A stretch of 64,000 nucleotides of DNA from assembly GCA_019751915.1 (NCBI GenBank), contig JAIEMS010000021.1, positions 1 to 64,000 on the forward strand. Reading direction: 5' to 3'. How positions within the stretch are numbered: the first letter of the stretch is position 1; the number at the start of each line of letters is the position of its first letter. Below the pieces are notes generated by a model. The model made no database searches and was not told where the DNA came from. It worked only from the letters and a program-made list of their open reading frames with translations. Position numbers and translations under genes: made by a program. The DNA comes from Burkholderiaceae bacterium (GTDB lineage: Bacteria > Pseudomonadota > Gammaproteobacteria > Burkholderiales > Burkholderiaceae_C). This document shows positions 55,036-64,000 of this stretch, piece by piece.

Positions 55036-56607
55036 ATGCTTGACCACAACCTGACTGCCCAACTCAAAGCCTATCTGGAGCGCCTGACCCGCCCGGTAGA
55101 ACTGGTGGCTTCGCTGGACGATAGCCAAGGCTCGCACGAGCTGCGGGAGTTGCTGCACGAAATTGAAGCGCTCAACGACAAAATTACCGTCGTCGAGCAC
55201 ACCGACGATGCCGAGCGCAAACCATCGTTTTTGATTACCAATCCCGGCATCCACACCGGGGTGCGTTTTGCGGGCGTGCCGCTGGGCCACGAGTTCACCT
55301 CGCTGGTGCTGGCGTTGCTGCAAGTGGGCGGTCATCCATCGAAAGAATCGGCGCAACTGCTCGAGCAGGTGAAAAATCTGGACGGCGATTTTCACTTTGA
55401 GACCTTCTATTCGCTCTCGTGCCACAACTGCCCCGACGTGGTGCAGGCACTGAACCTGATGAGCGTGCTCAATCCGCGCATCACCCACACTGCCATCGAC
55501 GGTGCGCTGTTCCAAGACGAAATTGAAAAGCGCGGCATCATGGGCGTGCCGACCATCTTTTTGAATGGCGAACGCTTCGGTCAAGGGCGCATGGAGCTGG
55601 CCGAGATTGTCAGCAAGATCGACACCGGCGCTATCGCCCGCCAAGCCAGCCAACTCAGCGCCCAAGAAGCCTTTGATGTGCTGATCGTCGGCGGTGGCCC
55701 TGCCGGGGCTGCGGCTGCGGTGTATGCGGCGCGCAAGGGCATCCGCACCGGGGTGGCCGCTGAACGCTTTGGCGGTCAGGTGCTCGATACCGTCGATATT
55801 GAAAACTACATCTCGGTGCCCAAAACCGAAGGCCCGCAACTGGCTGCTGCGATGGAGCGCCATGTGCGTGACTATGGCGTGGACATTATGAATCTGCAAA
55901 AAGCCAAGGCGTTGGTGCCTGCGGCCAGCGCTGGCGGTTTGATTGAAGTACAACTGGAAAGCGGTGCCAGCTTGAAGGCCAAAACGGTGATTGTTTCGAC
56001 CGGCGCACGCTGGCGCAACATGAACGTGCCCGGCGAGGAGCAGTACCGCACCAAGGGCGTGACCTATTGCCCACACTGCGATGGCCCGCTGTTCAAGGGC
56101 AAGCGCGTGGCGGTGATTGGTGGTGGCAATTCGGGTGTCGAGGCCGCGATTGATTTGGCCGGTATCGTGACCCACGTCACTTTGCTGGAGTTTGCGGCTG
56201 AACTCAAGGCCGATGCCGTGCTCCAGCGCAAGCTCCAAAGCCTGCCCAACGTGACCGTCATCCTGAGCGCCCAAACCACCGAGGTCACGGGCGACGGCAA
56301 AAAGGTCACGGGCATCACCTACAAAGACCGCAGCAGCGAGGCCCTGAAAACGGTGGAACTCGAAGGCATTTTTGTCCAGATTGGCCTGCTGCCCAATACC
56401 GACTGGCTCAAGGGCACGGTCGAGTTGAGCAAGTTTGGTGAGATCGTCATCGATGCCAAGTGCCACACCAATGTGCCCGGCGTGTTTGCCGCCGGTGATT
56501 GCACCAACGTGCCCTACAAGCAGATCATCATTGCTGCGGGCGAAGGCGCAAAGTCGGCCCTGAGCGCCTTTGACCACCTGATCCGCACCAGTGCCCCCAC
56601 CGCCTGA
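55036..56607 (+). CDS. ahpF: Alkyl hydroperoxide reductase subunit F
   Basis: A 523-residue flavoprotein that passes electrons from NADH to AhpC. The N-terminal double thioredoxin domain has its CxxC in CHNCPDVVQ. The FAD motif is [18 protein letters not shown], the second CxxC is [10 protein letters not shown], and the NADH motif is [16 protein letters not shown]. The end [22 protein letters not shown] binds FAD. AAGGAG precedes the ATG. Confidence 0.97.
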   Translation: MLDHNLTAQLKAYLERLTRPVELVASLDDSQGSHELRELLHEIEALNDKITVVEHTDDAERKPSFLITNPGIHTGVRFAGVPLGHEFTSLVLALLQVGGHPSKESAQLLEQVKNLDGDFHFETFYSLSCHNCPDVVQALNLMSVLNPRITHTAIDGALFQDEIEKRGIMGVPTIFLNGERFGQGRMELAEIVSKIDTGAIARQASQLSAQEAFDVLIVGGGPAGAAAAVYAARKGIRTGVAAERFGGQVLDTVDIENYISVPKTEGPQLAAAMERHVRDYGVDIMNLQKAKALVPAASAGGLIEVQLESGASLKAKTVIVSTGARWRNMNVPGEEQYRTKGVTYCPHCDGPLFKGKRVAVIGGGNSGVEAAIDLAGIVTHVTLLEFAAELKADAVLQRKLQSLPNVTVILSAQTTEVTGDGKKVTGITYKDRSSEALKTVELEGIFVQIGLLPNTDWLKGTVELSKFGEIVIDAKCHTNVPGVFAAGDCTNVPYKQIIIAAGEGAKSALSAFDHLIRTSAPTA

Positions 56608-56654
56608 TTTGGAGAAAAATCAGACCGAGAGAGCCAGTAGTCGTTGTGTGGTCT

Positions 56655-56689
56655 GCCTAGAGTGCTATTGAAAGAGTAGCGCTCTAGGC
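56655..56689. terminator. Hairpin in the ahpF-ppsR convergent gap
   Basis: GCCTAGAGTGCTA (56655-56667) pairs with TAGCGCTCTAGGC (56677-56689) with one T-G pair. There is no T run. It may end both transcripts, and its arms (AGCGCTCTAG) resemble the dispersed repeat. Confidence 0.5.
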
Positions 56690-56694
56690 GTGCC

Positions 56695-57516
56695 TTAATA
56701 CACCAGCCGGTCGGGTTGAATCTCTTGCAAGATGGTGGTCGATATTTCTTCAATCGACTTGGTGGTGGACGACAACCATCGAATCCCCGCCCGGCGCATC
56801 ATGGCCTCGGCTTCTGCCACTTCATAACGGCAGTTGCTCAGGCTGGCGTAATGCGAGTCTGGGCGGCGCTCGGCGCGAATTTCTGCCAACCGCTCGGCAC
56901 TGATCGACAAGCCAAAAATCTTTTTGCGGTGCGCTACCAGTGCGGGGGGCAACTGGCGGCGCTCAAAATCTTCCGGAATCAACGGGTAGTTGGCGGCCTT
57001 GAGTCCGTATTGCATTGCCAGATACAAGCTGGTGGGCGTTTTGCCGCTGCGGCTGACACCGACCAAAATCACATCGGCTTCGGCCAGATTGCGGTGGCTC
57101 TGGCCGTCGTCGTGGGCCAAGCTGTAGTTGATGGCCTCAATGCGGCTGTGGTATTCCTTGCTCTTGCTGATGTCTGAAAACCGCCCGACCCGGTGGTGCG
57201 ACTTGATGCCCAACTCCAGCTCCAGCGGATGGACAAAAGTACCAAACATATCGAGCAGCATGCCTTTGCAGCCCTCTTGAATCACCTTGAGCACCTCCAT
57301 GTTCACCAGTGTGGTGAAGACGACGGGCTTTTTGTCCTCCAGCTCGCCGGTATGGTTGATTTGGCGCACTGCTTGGTGGGCTTTATCGACGGTATCAATG
57401 AACGGCAAACGCACCCGGCGCGGCACCATTTCAAACTGCGCCAAGATGGCATTGCCAAAGGTCTCGGCGGTGATGCCGGTGCCATCAGAGACAAAAAATA
57501 CGGTGCGTGTGTGCAT
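56695..57516 (-). CDS. ppsR: PEP synthase regulatory protein (PSRP, DUF299)
   Basis: A 273-residue bifunctional kinase and phosphorylase that inactivates and reactivates PpsA by ADP-dependent phosphorylation. The P-loop-like motif is [15 protein letters not shown]; the start [18 protein letters not shown] is typical. It is divergent from ppsA (176 nt between starts), matching its partner. ATG at 57516 is chosen; the in-frame upstream part is not like the family. Confidence 0.95.
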   Translation of the reverse strand: MHTRTVFFVSDGTGITAETFGNAILAQFEMVPRRVRLPFIDTVDKAHQAVRQINHTGELEDKKPVVFTTLVNMEVLKVIQEGCKGMLLDMFGTFVHPLELELGIKSHHRVGRFSDISKSKEYHSRIEAINYSLAHDDGQSHRNLAEADVILVGVSRSGKTPTSLYLAMQYGLKAANYPLIPEDFERRQLPPALVAHRKKIFGLSISAERLAEIRAERRPDSHYASLSNCRYEVAEAEAMMRRAGIRWLSSTTKSIEEISTTILQEIQPDRLVY

Positions 57517-57692
57517 GGGCAAAATCCAGAGTACGAGGCCTACAATGGCACTGATTATCCGAATTCTGCCCACGCCCGGCCCGCAGCCTACAAGTACAAC
57601 AACAAAGCTGCACACCCGGCGCATGGCCCCGTCCGCTCGCTCCTCCATGCGGGCGCTGGCGTTGAACCTGTTTTAACTTCTGGAGCCTTCCC

Positions 57693-60083
57693 ATGTCTGC
57701 ACTTTTCGACCCAACCGCCTTGGTTGTTCCGTTTGAAAACCTGAGAATGACCGATGTCGAGTCGGTTGGCGGTAAAAACGCCAGCCTCGGCGAGATGATT
57801 TCGCAATTGCCCCAAGGCGTGCGCGTGCCTACCGGCTTTGCCACCACCGCCCATGCCTTCCGCGAGTTTTTGGCCTTTGAAGGCTTGGCCGACAAAATCA
57901 GCGCCAAACTCGCCGCCCTCGATACCGAAGACGTGCGCGCACTGGCCGTGGTCGGTGCCGAGATTCGGGCGATGGTCGAGGCCCAGCCCTTTCCCGCCGA
58001 TCTGCAAAAAGCCATTGCCGATGCCTTTGCCACCTTGTCGGCAGGCAACCCACAGGCCAGCTTTGCCGTGCGCTCATCGGCCACCGCCGAAGATTTGCCC
58101 GATGCCTCGTTTGCCGGTCAGCAAGAAACCTTCCTTAACGTCGTTGGCATTGACGACGTGCTGCACAAAATGAAGGAAGTGTTTGCCTCGCTCTACAACG
58201 ACCGTGCCATCAGCTACCGCGTCCACAAGGGCTTTGCTCACGATGTGGTGGCGCTGTCGGCAGGGGTGCAGCGCATGGTGCGCTCTGACCTGGGCGCAGC
58301 GGGCGTGATGTTCACCATCGACACCGAATCGGGTTTTGAAGACGTGGTGTTCATCACCAGCAGCTATGGTTTGGGCGAAACCGTGGTGCAAGGCGCTGTC
58401 AATCCCGACGAGTTTTATGTCCACAAGCCCATGCTCAAGGCGGGCAACAAGGCTGTGATTCGCCGCAATCTGGGCAGCAAACTGATCCAAATGGTGTTTG
58501 CCACCCCGGAAGAAAAAGCCGCCAGCGGCAAACTCATTCAAACTGTCGATGTGCCCGCTGAGCAGCGCAACCGCTATTCACTGACCGATGCCGATGTCGA
58601 GCAACTGGCCCACTATGCGTTGGTGATTGAGCAACACTATGGCCGCCCGATGGACATCGAGTGGGGCAAAGACGGCTCCGATGGCCTGCTGTATATCTTG
58701 CAAGCACGCCCCGAAACCGTCAAAAGCCAGTCCAAAGGCCAAGCCGAACTGCGTTACAAACTCAAGGGCACTGGCCCGGTGTTGGCCGAGGGCCGCGCTA
58801 TTGGGCAAAAAATCGGTACTGGCCCAGTGCGCTTGGTACACAACATTTCTGAGATGGACAAAGTCCAGCCCGGCGATGTGCTCGTCACCGACATGACTGA
58901 CCCCAACTGGGAGCCGGTCATGAAGCGCGCCAGCGCCATCGTCACCAACCGGGGCGGGCGCACCTGCCACGCCGCCATCATTGCCCGCGAGCTGGGCATT
59001 CCGGCGGTGGTGGGCTGCGGCCATGCCACCGAGCAACTCAAGGAGGGCACGCTGGTGACGGTGAGCTGCGCCGAGGGCGATACGGGCCGCATTTACGACG
59101 GCTTGCTGGAAACCGAAGTCACCGAAGTGCAGCGCGGCACCATGCCCCCCATCAAGACCAAAATCATGATGAACGTCGGCAACCCGCAACTGGCCTTTGA
59201 CTTTGCCCAGTTGCCCAACCACGGTGTTGGGTTGGCGCGGTTGGAGTTCATCATCAACAACAACATTGGTGTTCACCCCAAGGCGATCCTCGACTACCCG
59301 AACATTGATGCGGATTTGAAAAAAGCCGTCGAATCGGTGGCACGGGGCCACGCCTCGCCACGGGCTTTTTATGTGGACAAAGTGGCCGAAGGCGTTGCCA
59401 CCATTGCGGCAGCGTTTTGGCCTAAGCCAGTCATCGTGCGCTTGTCTGACTTTAAGAGCAACGAATACCGCAAACTGATTGGCGGTAGCCGCTACGAGCC
59501 GGAAGAAGAAAACCCGATGCTGGGCTTTCGCGGTGCCGCGCGCTACGTCAGCGCCGAGTTTGGCGAAGCCTTTGCCATGGAGTGCGAGGCCCTCAAGCGG
59601 GTGCGCAACGACATGGGCCTGACCAACGTGCAAATCATGGTGCCGTTTGTGCGCACACTGGGGCAAGCCGAGCGCGTGACGCAGTTGCTGGCGCAGCACG
59701 GCCTGCGCCGGGGCGAGGCCGAACTCAAGCTCATCATGATGTGCGAGATTCCAAGCAACGCCATTTTGGCCGACCGCTTTTTGCAATTCTTCGATGGTTT
59801 CTCGATTGGCTCCAACGACCTGACCCAACTGACGCTGGGGCTAGACCGGGATTCGGGCTTAGAACTTCTGGCCGCTGATTTTGATGAGCGCGATCCGGCG
59901 GTGCAGGCACTGATCCACCAAGCCATCACTGCGTGTCGTGCACAGGGTAAATACATTGGTATCTGCGGCCAAGGCCCCAGCGATCATCCTGACTTTGCCC
60001 AGTGGTTGGCCGACGAGGGCATTTCGTCGATTTCGCTCAACCCCGACAGCGTGATTGCCACTTGGCAGCAACTGGCCGACTGA
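57693..60083 (+). CDS. ppsA: Phosphoenolpyruvate synthase
   Basis: A 796-residue enzyme that converts pyruvate and ATP to PEP, AMP and phosphate for gluconeogenesis. The N-terminal ATP-grasp region starts with [11 protein letters not shown], the phospho-carrier His is in [15 protein letters not shown], and the C-terminal PEP-binding barrel has [15 protein letters not shown] and [16 protein letters not shown]-grasp residues are in [20 protein letters not shown]. It is controlled by PpsR, the divergent neighbour. The Thr substrate of PpsR is next to the catalytic His (TCH). Confidence 0.97.
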   Translation: MSALFDPTALVVPFENLRMTDVESVGGKNASLGEMISQLPQGVRVPTGFATTAHAFREFLAFEGLADKISAKLAALDTEDVRALAVVGAEIRAMVEAQPFPADLQKAIADAFATLSAGNPQASFAVRSSATAEDLPDASFAGQQETFLNVVGIDDVLHKMKEVFASLYNDRAISYRVHKGFAHDVVALSAGVQRMVRSDLGAAGVMFTIDTESGFEDVVFITSSYGLGETVVQGAVNPDEFYVHKPMLKAGNKAVIRRNLGSKLIQMVFATPEEKAASGKLIQTVDVPAEQRNRYSLTDADVEQLAHYALVIEQHYGRPMDIEWGKDGSDGLLYILQARPETVKSQSKGQAELRYKLKGTGPVLAEGRAIGQKIGTGPVRLVHNISEMDKVQPGDVLVTDMTDPNWEPVMKRASAIVTNRGGRTCHAAIIARELGIPAVVGCGHATEQLKEGTLVTVSCAEGDTGRIYDGLLETEVTEVQRGTMPPIKTKIMMNVGNPQLAFDFAQLPNHGVGLARLEFIINNNIGVHPKAILDYPNIDADLKKAVESVARGHASPRAFYVDKVAEGVATIAAAFWPKPVIVRLSDFKSNEYRKLIGGSRYEPEEENPMLGFRGAARYVSAEFGEAFAMECEALKRVRNDMGLTNVQIMVPFVRTLGQAERVTQLLAQHGLRRGEAELKLIMMCEIPSNAILADRFLQFFDGFSIGSNDLTQLTLGLDRDSGLELLAADFDERDPAVQALIHQAITACRAQGKYIGICGQGPSDHPDFAQWLADEGISSISLNPDSVIATWQQLAD

Positions 60084-60096
60084 GTTTGCCAGTGCC

Positions 60097-60384
60097 GTGG
60101 TTCGTGTAGCACCCGCTCCCGAAGGCCCAGGCCCTCAAGCGGCACAACCGTTTCCGCCCGACCTGCACGATGGGCACCATGTGCGGCTGAAGGTGGGGTT
60201 GTTGTTGCTGTGGGCGCTGGCCTCGTTTGGCGTGTGCTTTTTTGCCCGCGATCTGCAACACGCCGTTGCGGGCTGGCCGCTGGGCTATTGGATTGCCTCG
60301 CAAGGCGCGGTGCTGGTGTTCATGGGCATTGTGGTGGTCTATGCCGTCGCCATGCGCTACTTTGAGCGGCACGACCGTGGCTGA
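60097..60384 (+). CDS. DUF4212 protein, small subunit of a sodium:solute symporter
   Basis: A 95-residue membrane protein with two helices (VGLLLLWALASFGVCFFAR and YWIASQGAVLVFMGIVVVYAVAM), the second of which matches the DUF4212 family. This family is paired with SSS-type transporters. The start is GTG at 60097, 13 nt after the ppsA stop. Its end overlaps the large subunit by 8 nt, so they are translationally coupled. Confidence 0.85.
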   Translation: MVRVAPAPEGPGPQAAQPFPPDLHDGHHVRLKVGLLLLWALASFGVCFFARDLQHAVAGWPLGYWIASQGAVLVFMGIVVVYAVAMRYFERHDRG

Positions 60385-62467
60385 CTGCGGCAGCGGCAAA
60401 GCGCCAAGCTACACCTGCCGGTTGCACCGCATTTTGGCGTTGTATGTGGCCGGGGTGATTGGCTTTTTGGCCTTGATGACGTGGGCCGAGCACCGGGGCC
60501 TGTCGCGCCACTGGATCGGGCCTATCTTCCTGTTCTTGACGGTGATGGTCTATGCCTCGATTGGTGTGTATGGGCGCACCGCCGAGCCGGAAGAATATTA
60601 CGTCGCTGGGCGGCGCATTCCGCCCGTTTACAACGGCATGGCCACTGCTGCCGATTGGATGAGTGCGGCTTCGTTTATCAGTCTGCCGGGGGCGCTGTAC
60701 CTGCAAGGCTTTTCTGGCACACCGGGCAATGCCGGCGGACTGGCCTATTTGCTGGGCTGGACGGGCGGCTTTTGCCTGCTGGCGCTGCTGGTGGTGCCGC
60801 ACCTGCGGGCCATGAATCTCTACACCGTACCCGATTTTTTTCAGGTGCGTTTTGGCGGGCGCTGGCCGCGCATCATTGCTGCGCTGGCGGCGGTGGTGTG
60901 CTCTTTTACCTATGTGGTGGCGCAGATTTACGGTGTCGGGCTGATTGCCTCGCGCTTGACCGGGGTGCAGTTTGAAATTGGCATCATGCTCGGTCTGGGT
61001 GGGGTGCTGCTGTGCTCTTTTTTGGGGGGAATGCGGGCGATTACTTGGACGCAGGTGGCCCAGTATGTGGTCATTTTGTTGGCTTTTTTGATTCCGGTCT
61101 CGTGGTTGGCCTACAAGCAGTTGGGCAGTCCGCTCGCGCCGTTGGTGTATGGGCAGCAGCTAGGGAAAATTGCCGATTTAGAAGCCAAACTTCTGAATTC
61201 TCCCGCCGAGCAAGAGGTGGTGGTGGCTTACCTGCGCCGTGCCCGTGACTTTGAAGAGCGCTTGCAGCACGTTGAAGAGGCGCTAGAGCGCCAGCGCACC
61301 ACGACCCAAGAGCGCATTCGCCGCCTGCGCGCCCAAAATGCCGATGTTGCCCTGATTGTGGCCGCCAGCCGTGAGTTGGCGGCAATGCCCCGCGACGCAG
61401 CCACGGCCCGTGAGCGTTGGACGCAGCAAATGCACGAAAACTACGCCCGTGCCCAGCCCTTGGGGGGCCTGCCGCGCCACAGTTTGGCCTACGCCGGTGA
61501 CCCCGATGGCTCGCCGCAAGAGCGGGCCGATTACAACGACACCCGGCGCAATTTTTTGGCGTTGATGTTTTGCTTGATGGTTGGCACTGCTGGTTTGCCG
61601 CACCTGCTGACGCGCTACTACACCGCCCCCTCGGTGGCCGGGGCGCGGGCTTCGGTGGCGTGGTCGCTGTTTTTTATCGCCATCTTGTACCTGAGCGTAC
61701 CTGCGCTGGCGGTGCTGGTGAAGTTTGAGGTCATGAACAATTTGGTCGGTAGCCATTTCGATGCCTTGCCACACTGGATTGCACAGTGGACGCGGGTCGA
61801 TGCGTCGCTGTTGTCGCTGGAGGACATCAATGGCGATGGCATCGTCCAGTTTGGTGAAATTCACTTGGGGGCCGATCTCATCATGCTGGCAACGCCTGAA
61901 TTGGGCGGCTTGCCGTATGTGGTGTCGGGCTTGGTGGCTGCGGGGGGGTTGGCCGCCGCTTTATCGACCGCCGATGGTTTGCTGCTGACCATCAGCAATG
62001 CACTGGTGCGTGATTTGTATTTTGGCTCTCGTTCGCGCGACGCATCGCCCGAGCAGCGGGTCATTTTGACCAAATTTACCCTGCTGGCAGTGGCGTTGGC
62101 GGCGGCGTTTGTGGCGGCGCTCAAGCCGTCGGATATTTTGCCGCTGGTGACGGCTTCGTCGTCGTTGGCGGCTTCGGCTTTTGTCCCCGTGATGGTGCTG
62201 GGCATTTTTTGGCGCGGCACCACCCGCCAAGGGGCCGTGGCGGGCATGGTGTGTGGGTTGGGGGTGGCGACTTACTACATGGTCTCGCACGTACCAGCCC
62301 TGCGCGGGGCATTGCCACCGATTTTGCTGGCCGATGGCCTGTGGGGGGGCATTCAGCCGGTGTCGGCGGGCGTTTTTGGCGTACCTGCCGGAGCGCTGGC
62401 AGCGGCGCTGGTCAGCCGCATGACGCGCCCCCCGCCACCCCAGCCCCGGGTGCGGCTTGAGATGTAG
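60377..62467 (+). CDS. Sodium:solute symporter (VC_2705-type SSS) with EF-hand loop and helical insert
   Basis: A 696-residue transporter of the SSS family, related to ActP and pairing with DUF4212 proteins; a carboxylate such as acetate is a likely substrate but is not shown. About 13 hydrophobic segments are seen, with GRRIPPVYNGMATAADWMSAASF near TM2 and LAAALSTADGLLLTISNALV near the C-terminus. Between helices there is a charged insert with likely coiled coil (about residues 262-330), and at 483-494 a canonical EF-hand loop (DINGDGIVQFGE). It is longer than ActP (549). GTG at 60377 starts it. Confidence 0.85.
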   Translation: MADCGSGKAPSYTCRLHRILALYVAGVIGFLALMTWAEHRGLSRHWIGPIFLFLTVMVYASIGVYGRTAEPEEYYVAGRRIPPVYNGMATAADWMSAASFISLPGALYLQGFSGTPGNAGGLAYLLGWTGGFCLLALLVVPHLRAMNLYTVPDFFQVRFGGRWPRIIAALAAVVCSFTYVVAQIYGVGLIASRLTGVQFEIGIMLGLGGVLLCSFLGGMRAITWTQVAQYVVILLAFLIPVSWLAYKQLGSPLAPLVYGQQLGKIADLEAKLLNSPAEQEVVVAYLRRARDFEERLQHVEEALERQRTTTQERIRRLRAQNADVALIVAASRELAAMPRDAATARERWTQQMHENYARAQPLGGLPRHSLAYAGDPDGSPQERADYNDTRRNFLALMFCLMVGTAGLPHLLTRYYTAPSVAGARASVAWSLFFIAILYLSVPALAVLVKFEVMNNLVGSHFDALPHWIAQWTRVDASLLSLEDINGDGIVQFGEIHLGADLIMLATPELGGLPYVVSGLVAAGGLAAALSTADGLLLTISNALVRDLYFGSRSRDASPEQRVILTKFTLLAVALAAAFVAALKPSDILPLVTASSSLAASAFVPVMVLGIFWRGTTRQGAVAGMVCGLGVATYYMVSHVPALRGALPPILLADGLWGGIQPVSAGVFGVPAGALAAALVSRMTRPPPPQPRVRLEM

Positions 62468-62474
62468 CCATCCA

Positions 62475-62498
62475 CAAAAAAGCGGCCCGCAGGCCGCT
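62475..62498 (-). terminator. Terminator after the FKBP gene
   Basis: On the minus strand AGCGGCC pairs with GGCCGCT and is followed by TTTTTT. It would end the minus-strand FKBP transcript; the plus-strand symporter gene has no T run here. Confidence 0.75.
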
Positions 62499-62524
62499 GT
62501 AGGTGCGCTGTGCGCAGGGGCTTT

Positions 62525-62884
62525 TTAGAGGCCGACTTTCAGCAATTCAACATCAAATTGCAGTGTGGCGTTGGGTGGAATCACGCCGCCCGCACCGCGT
62601 GCGCCATAACCCAATGCTGCTGGGATGATGAGCGTGCGTTGGCCGCCGACCTTCATGCCCTGCACGCCTTCGTCCCAGCCTTTGATGACCATGCCTGCAC
62701 CCAAACCAAAAACAAACGAGTCGTTGCGGTCGCGGCTGGAGTCAAACTTGGCACCTTGCACGCCGTCGTTGTAGAGCCAGCCGGTGTAATGCACGGTCAC
62801 TTGCTGGCCGCGCGTGGCTTCGGTGCCGTCGCCAAGGACGGTGTCTTCGTATTGCAAACCAGAGGCTGTGGTGGTGAAAGCCAT
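62525..62884 (-). CDS. FKBP-type peptidyl-prolyl cis-trans isomerase
   Basis: A 119-residue small FKBP with no signal peptide, so cytoplasmic. The fold markers are VTVHYTGWLYNDG, FVFGLGAGMVIKGWDEG and LIIPAALGYGARGAGGVIPPNATLQFDVELL. The start MAFTTTASGLQYEDTVLG is typical. The upstream gap contains a dispersed repeat. It is downstream of the regulator gene on the same strand. Confidence 0.94.
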   Translation of the reverse strand: MAFTTTASGLQYEDTVLGDGTEATRGQQVTVHYTGWLYNDGVQGAKFDSSRDRNDSFVFGLGAGMVIKGWDEGVQGMKVGGQRTLIIPAALGYGARGAGGVIPPNATLQFDVELLKVGL

Positions 62885-62893
62885 GAAAAATCC

Positions 62894-62962
62894 TTCTTGC
62901 TATTAAAAAGAGAGCATCTAACGGTTGCTGATCAAGCACTAGATGCCGATGGGACTCAAAAA
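62894..62962 (+). repeat. Dispersed palindromic repeat upstream of the FKBP gene
   Basis: TTGCTATTAAAAAGAGAGCATCTAACGGTTGCTGATCAAGCACTAGATGCC then GACTCAAAAAA. A complete copy between the regulator and FKBP genes. Confidence 0.75.
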
Positions 62963-62985
62963 ACCAGAAAAAGTGCCGTCAGCGC

Positions 62986-63291
62986 TTACTTTTTGGCGCG
63001 GTTGGCGGCCCAGCGGTTGGCAAAGGCTTGCACATCGTTCAAGCGCTTGAGCAAATCAGCCCCGCTGGCCGTGACGGTGTAGCCCTCGCTGCCGTGGTCG
63101 AGCAGGCCGACCTCGCGCAGCTCTTTGATGCGGGTGTTGAGCGTGTTGGGCGTGATGCCACCCACGCTGTCTTGCAACAACCGGAAGGTTTGTGGGTGGC
63201 CGTCGCGCAGCGCCCACAGCACCCGCAGGGCATAGCGGCATTCGAGCCGTTCGAACAACAGATGGATAGCGGCGTTTTCTTTGGAGCTCAT
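62986..63291 (-). CDS. HxlR-like winged-helix transcriptional regulator
   Basis: A 101-residue DNA-binding protein with the HxlR (MarR-related) fold: CRYALRVLWALRDGHPQTFRLLQDSV, then GITPNTLNTRIKELREVGLLDH as the recognition helix and EGYTVTASGADLL as the wing. The cysteine in the first helix occupies the position of redox-sensing cysteines in several HxlR proteins. The target is unknown; the adjacent FKBP gene could be regulated. Confidence 0.85.
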   Translation of the reverse strand: MSSKENAAIHLLFERLECRYALRVLWALRDGHPQTFRLLQDSVGGITPNTLNTRIKELREVGLLDHGSEGYTVTASGADLLKRLNDVQAFANRWAANRAKK

Positions 63292-63396
63292 GAAGCTTCT
63301 CCTTGCGCAATGGGGGATGAACAGTGGTGCGGCGCACTATAGCGCCGAATCCCGTGTGCTACAAGTTTAATAGCTCTGAAGGCATACCCACCATGC

Positions 63397-63417
63397 GCCT
63401 ACCCGCCGTGGGTAGGC
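63397..63417. promoter_or_regulatory. Perfect inverted repeat upstream of the DUF2304 gene
   Basis: GCCTACCC and GGGTAGGC separated by five bases, in the 220-nt gap between the divergent HxlR and DUF2304 genes. It may be an operator, possibly for the HxlR-like regulator. A TACAAT box lies 15 nt further on (63432-63437). Confidence 0.35.
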
Positions 63418-63511
63418 ACAGATTAAGCCTCTACAATGCCGCCTGCCGCACCGCTTCTTTTGAACCCCTGCCCGCGCGCCGCAGGCGCTACCCGCTCACA
63501 CCGACCCCACC

Positions 63512-63934
63512 ATGGCCACACTCCAAATCACCACCACCTTGCTGGGACTGGGGCTTGCCGCCGTCATCTTGCTGCTGGTGCGCCGCGACCATCTTTATTT
63601 GTTGCACGGTCTGTTTTGGGTCGCGGTGGCCGCTGCTGCGGCCTTGCTTGGCGCTTGGCCCGGCCTGATTGACCGGCTGGCCGCGCTAGCGGGCATTAGC
63701 TATCCGCCAGCCTTGCTGCTGCTGTTGGCCTGTGTGGTGCTGTTGGTCAAGGCGTTGCACACCGATATGGTCAATACCCGCATCGAACGCGATGTGCGCC
63801 GTTTGAACCAACGCCTAGCACTGCTCGAAGCCGACCTAGCGATGGCTGGACACAGCTTGCCCCCTGTCACCGAGGCCACCGGCGTGGCCGCTCCCATCCC
63901 TGCTGCCGACCCGAACGCGCGACGACCCGCATGA
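63512..63934 (+). CDS. DUF2304 family membrane protein
   Basis: A 140-residue inner membrane protein with three helices (LGLGLAAVILLLV, GLFWVAVAAAAALLGAW, PALLLLLACVVLLVKAL) and a cytoplasmic helical tail (ERDVRRLNQRLALLEADLA). DUF2304 proteins often lie beside polysaccharide synthesis genes, which matches the overlapping nucleotidyltransferase gene that follows. Function unknown. Confidence 0.85.
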   Translation: MATLQITTTLLGLGLAAVILLLVRRDHLYLLHGLFWVAVAAAAALLGAWPGLIDRLAALAGISYPPALLLLLACVVLLVKALHTDMVNTRIERDVRRLNQRLALLEADLAMAGHSLPPVTEATGVAAPIPAADPNARRPA

Positions 63935-64000
63935 CCATTACCCCCTCCCTTGTTCCCGTCATCCTCTGCGGCGGTGCTGGCACACGCTTGTGGCCGCTCT
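63931..64000 (+). CDS. manC: Mannose-1-phosphate guanylyltransferase (partial, runs off the window)
   Basis: The first 23 codons are visible: MTITPSLVPVILCGGAGTRLWPL. The GGAGTRLWPL motif is the nucleotide-binding loop of GDP-mannose (and related) pyrophosphorylases; the start overlaps the DUF2304 stop by ATGA. The name is based on this motif and the usual neighbour pattern, so a related NDP-sugar enzyme is possible. Confidence 0.6.
   Translation, partial: MTITPSLVPVILCGGAGTRLWPL

Noticed and set aside
54325-56577. Open frame of about 750 codons opposite ahpC and ahpF
   Set aside because: It spans two genes and their terminator, with no protein features.

Overview
The window (about 58-60% GC by eye, not counted) comes from the chromosome of a betaproteobacterium, most likely Burkholderiales, family Comamonadaceae (Acidovorax / Rhodoferax / Simplicispira-like). 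The evidence is protein similarity throughout, the gene order yceD-rpmF-plsX-fabH-fabD-fabG-acpP-fabF-rpoE-rseA-degQ-lepA-lepB-DUF4845-rnc-era-recO-pdxJ-acpS, the order ftsK-lolA-rarA, and many copies of a short dispersed repeat that I associate with this family. Most of the window is core genome. The accessory insertions I see are a possible IS end at the left edge, a TnpB-type element between degQ and lepA, and a solitary type IIL restriction-modification gene between acpS and rarA.

Layout. 1-270: probable end of an IS element. 271-468: small orphan gene. 496-5130 (minus): DUF3460, scpA, nadB, queE, queD, panD and a tautomerase-like isomerase, with overlapping stops and starts in nadB-queE-queD. 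5176-5821: BamE-like lipoprotein, terminator, tRNA-Lys(CTT). 5919-9269: beta-hydroxyacid dehydrogenase divergent from a UvrD-type helicase. 9306-13681 (minus): PhoX-type Tat phosphatase, a membrane protein, ThrB homoserine kinase, DUF2782. 13738-18630: polA, NAD-binding epimerase, dienelactone hydrolase. 18771-21009: ZIP transporter, tetrapyrrole-methylase-like methyltransferase, Maf. 21010-27386: yceD-rpmF and the fatty acid synthesis cluster. 27432-30793: membrane protein, then rpoE-rseA-degQ. 30902-32170: TnpB insertion. 32170-39132: lepA to acpS. 39139-41982 (minus): MmeI-like R-M enzyme. 41995-46510 (minus): ftsK-lolA-rarA. 46655-50316: trxB, rpmB-rpmG, purN-rsmB. 50416-56607: yceH, clpB, ahpC-ahpF. 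56695-62467: ppsR divergent from ppsA, then a two-component sodium:solute symporter. 62525-64000: FKBP isomerase, HxlR-like regulator, DUF2304 protein and the start of a mannose-1-phosphate guanylyltransferase.

How genes work together: PlsX, FabH, FabD, FabG, AcpP and FabF supply acyl chains for lipids, and AcpS at the far end of the supercluster activates AcpP. RpoE, RseA and DegQ form the envelope-stress module; LepB, LolA and the BamE-like protein serve the same envelope. PpsR regulates PpsA. AhpC and AhpF form a peroxide-reducing pair. NadB and PanD both consume L-aspartate, and QueE and QueD make a queuosine precursor in the same transcription unit.

The most unusual features are these. 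(1) A family of about 60-70 bp palindromic repeats not only lies between genes but also supplies in-frame codons, a signal peptide, and start and stop codons. (2) The TnpB protein lacks the usual RuvC-II glutamate, and its C-terminal tail is probably read from host DNA. (3) Six genes have a -10-like box exactly 6-7 nt before an ATG with no Shine-Dalgarno sequence, suggesting leaderless transcripts. (4) The sodium symporter carries a canonical EF-hand loop and a charged helical insert. (5) QueD lacks its catalytic cysteine. I saw no CRISPR array, prophage or recognisable multi-gene defence island. No gap between genes exceeds 300 bases.
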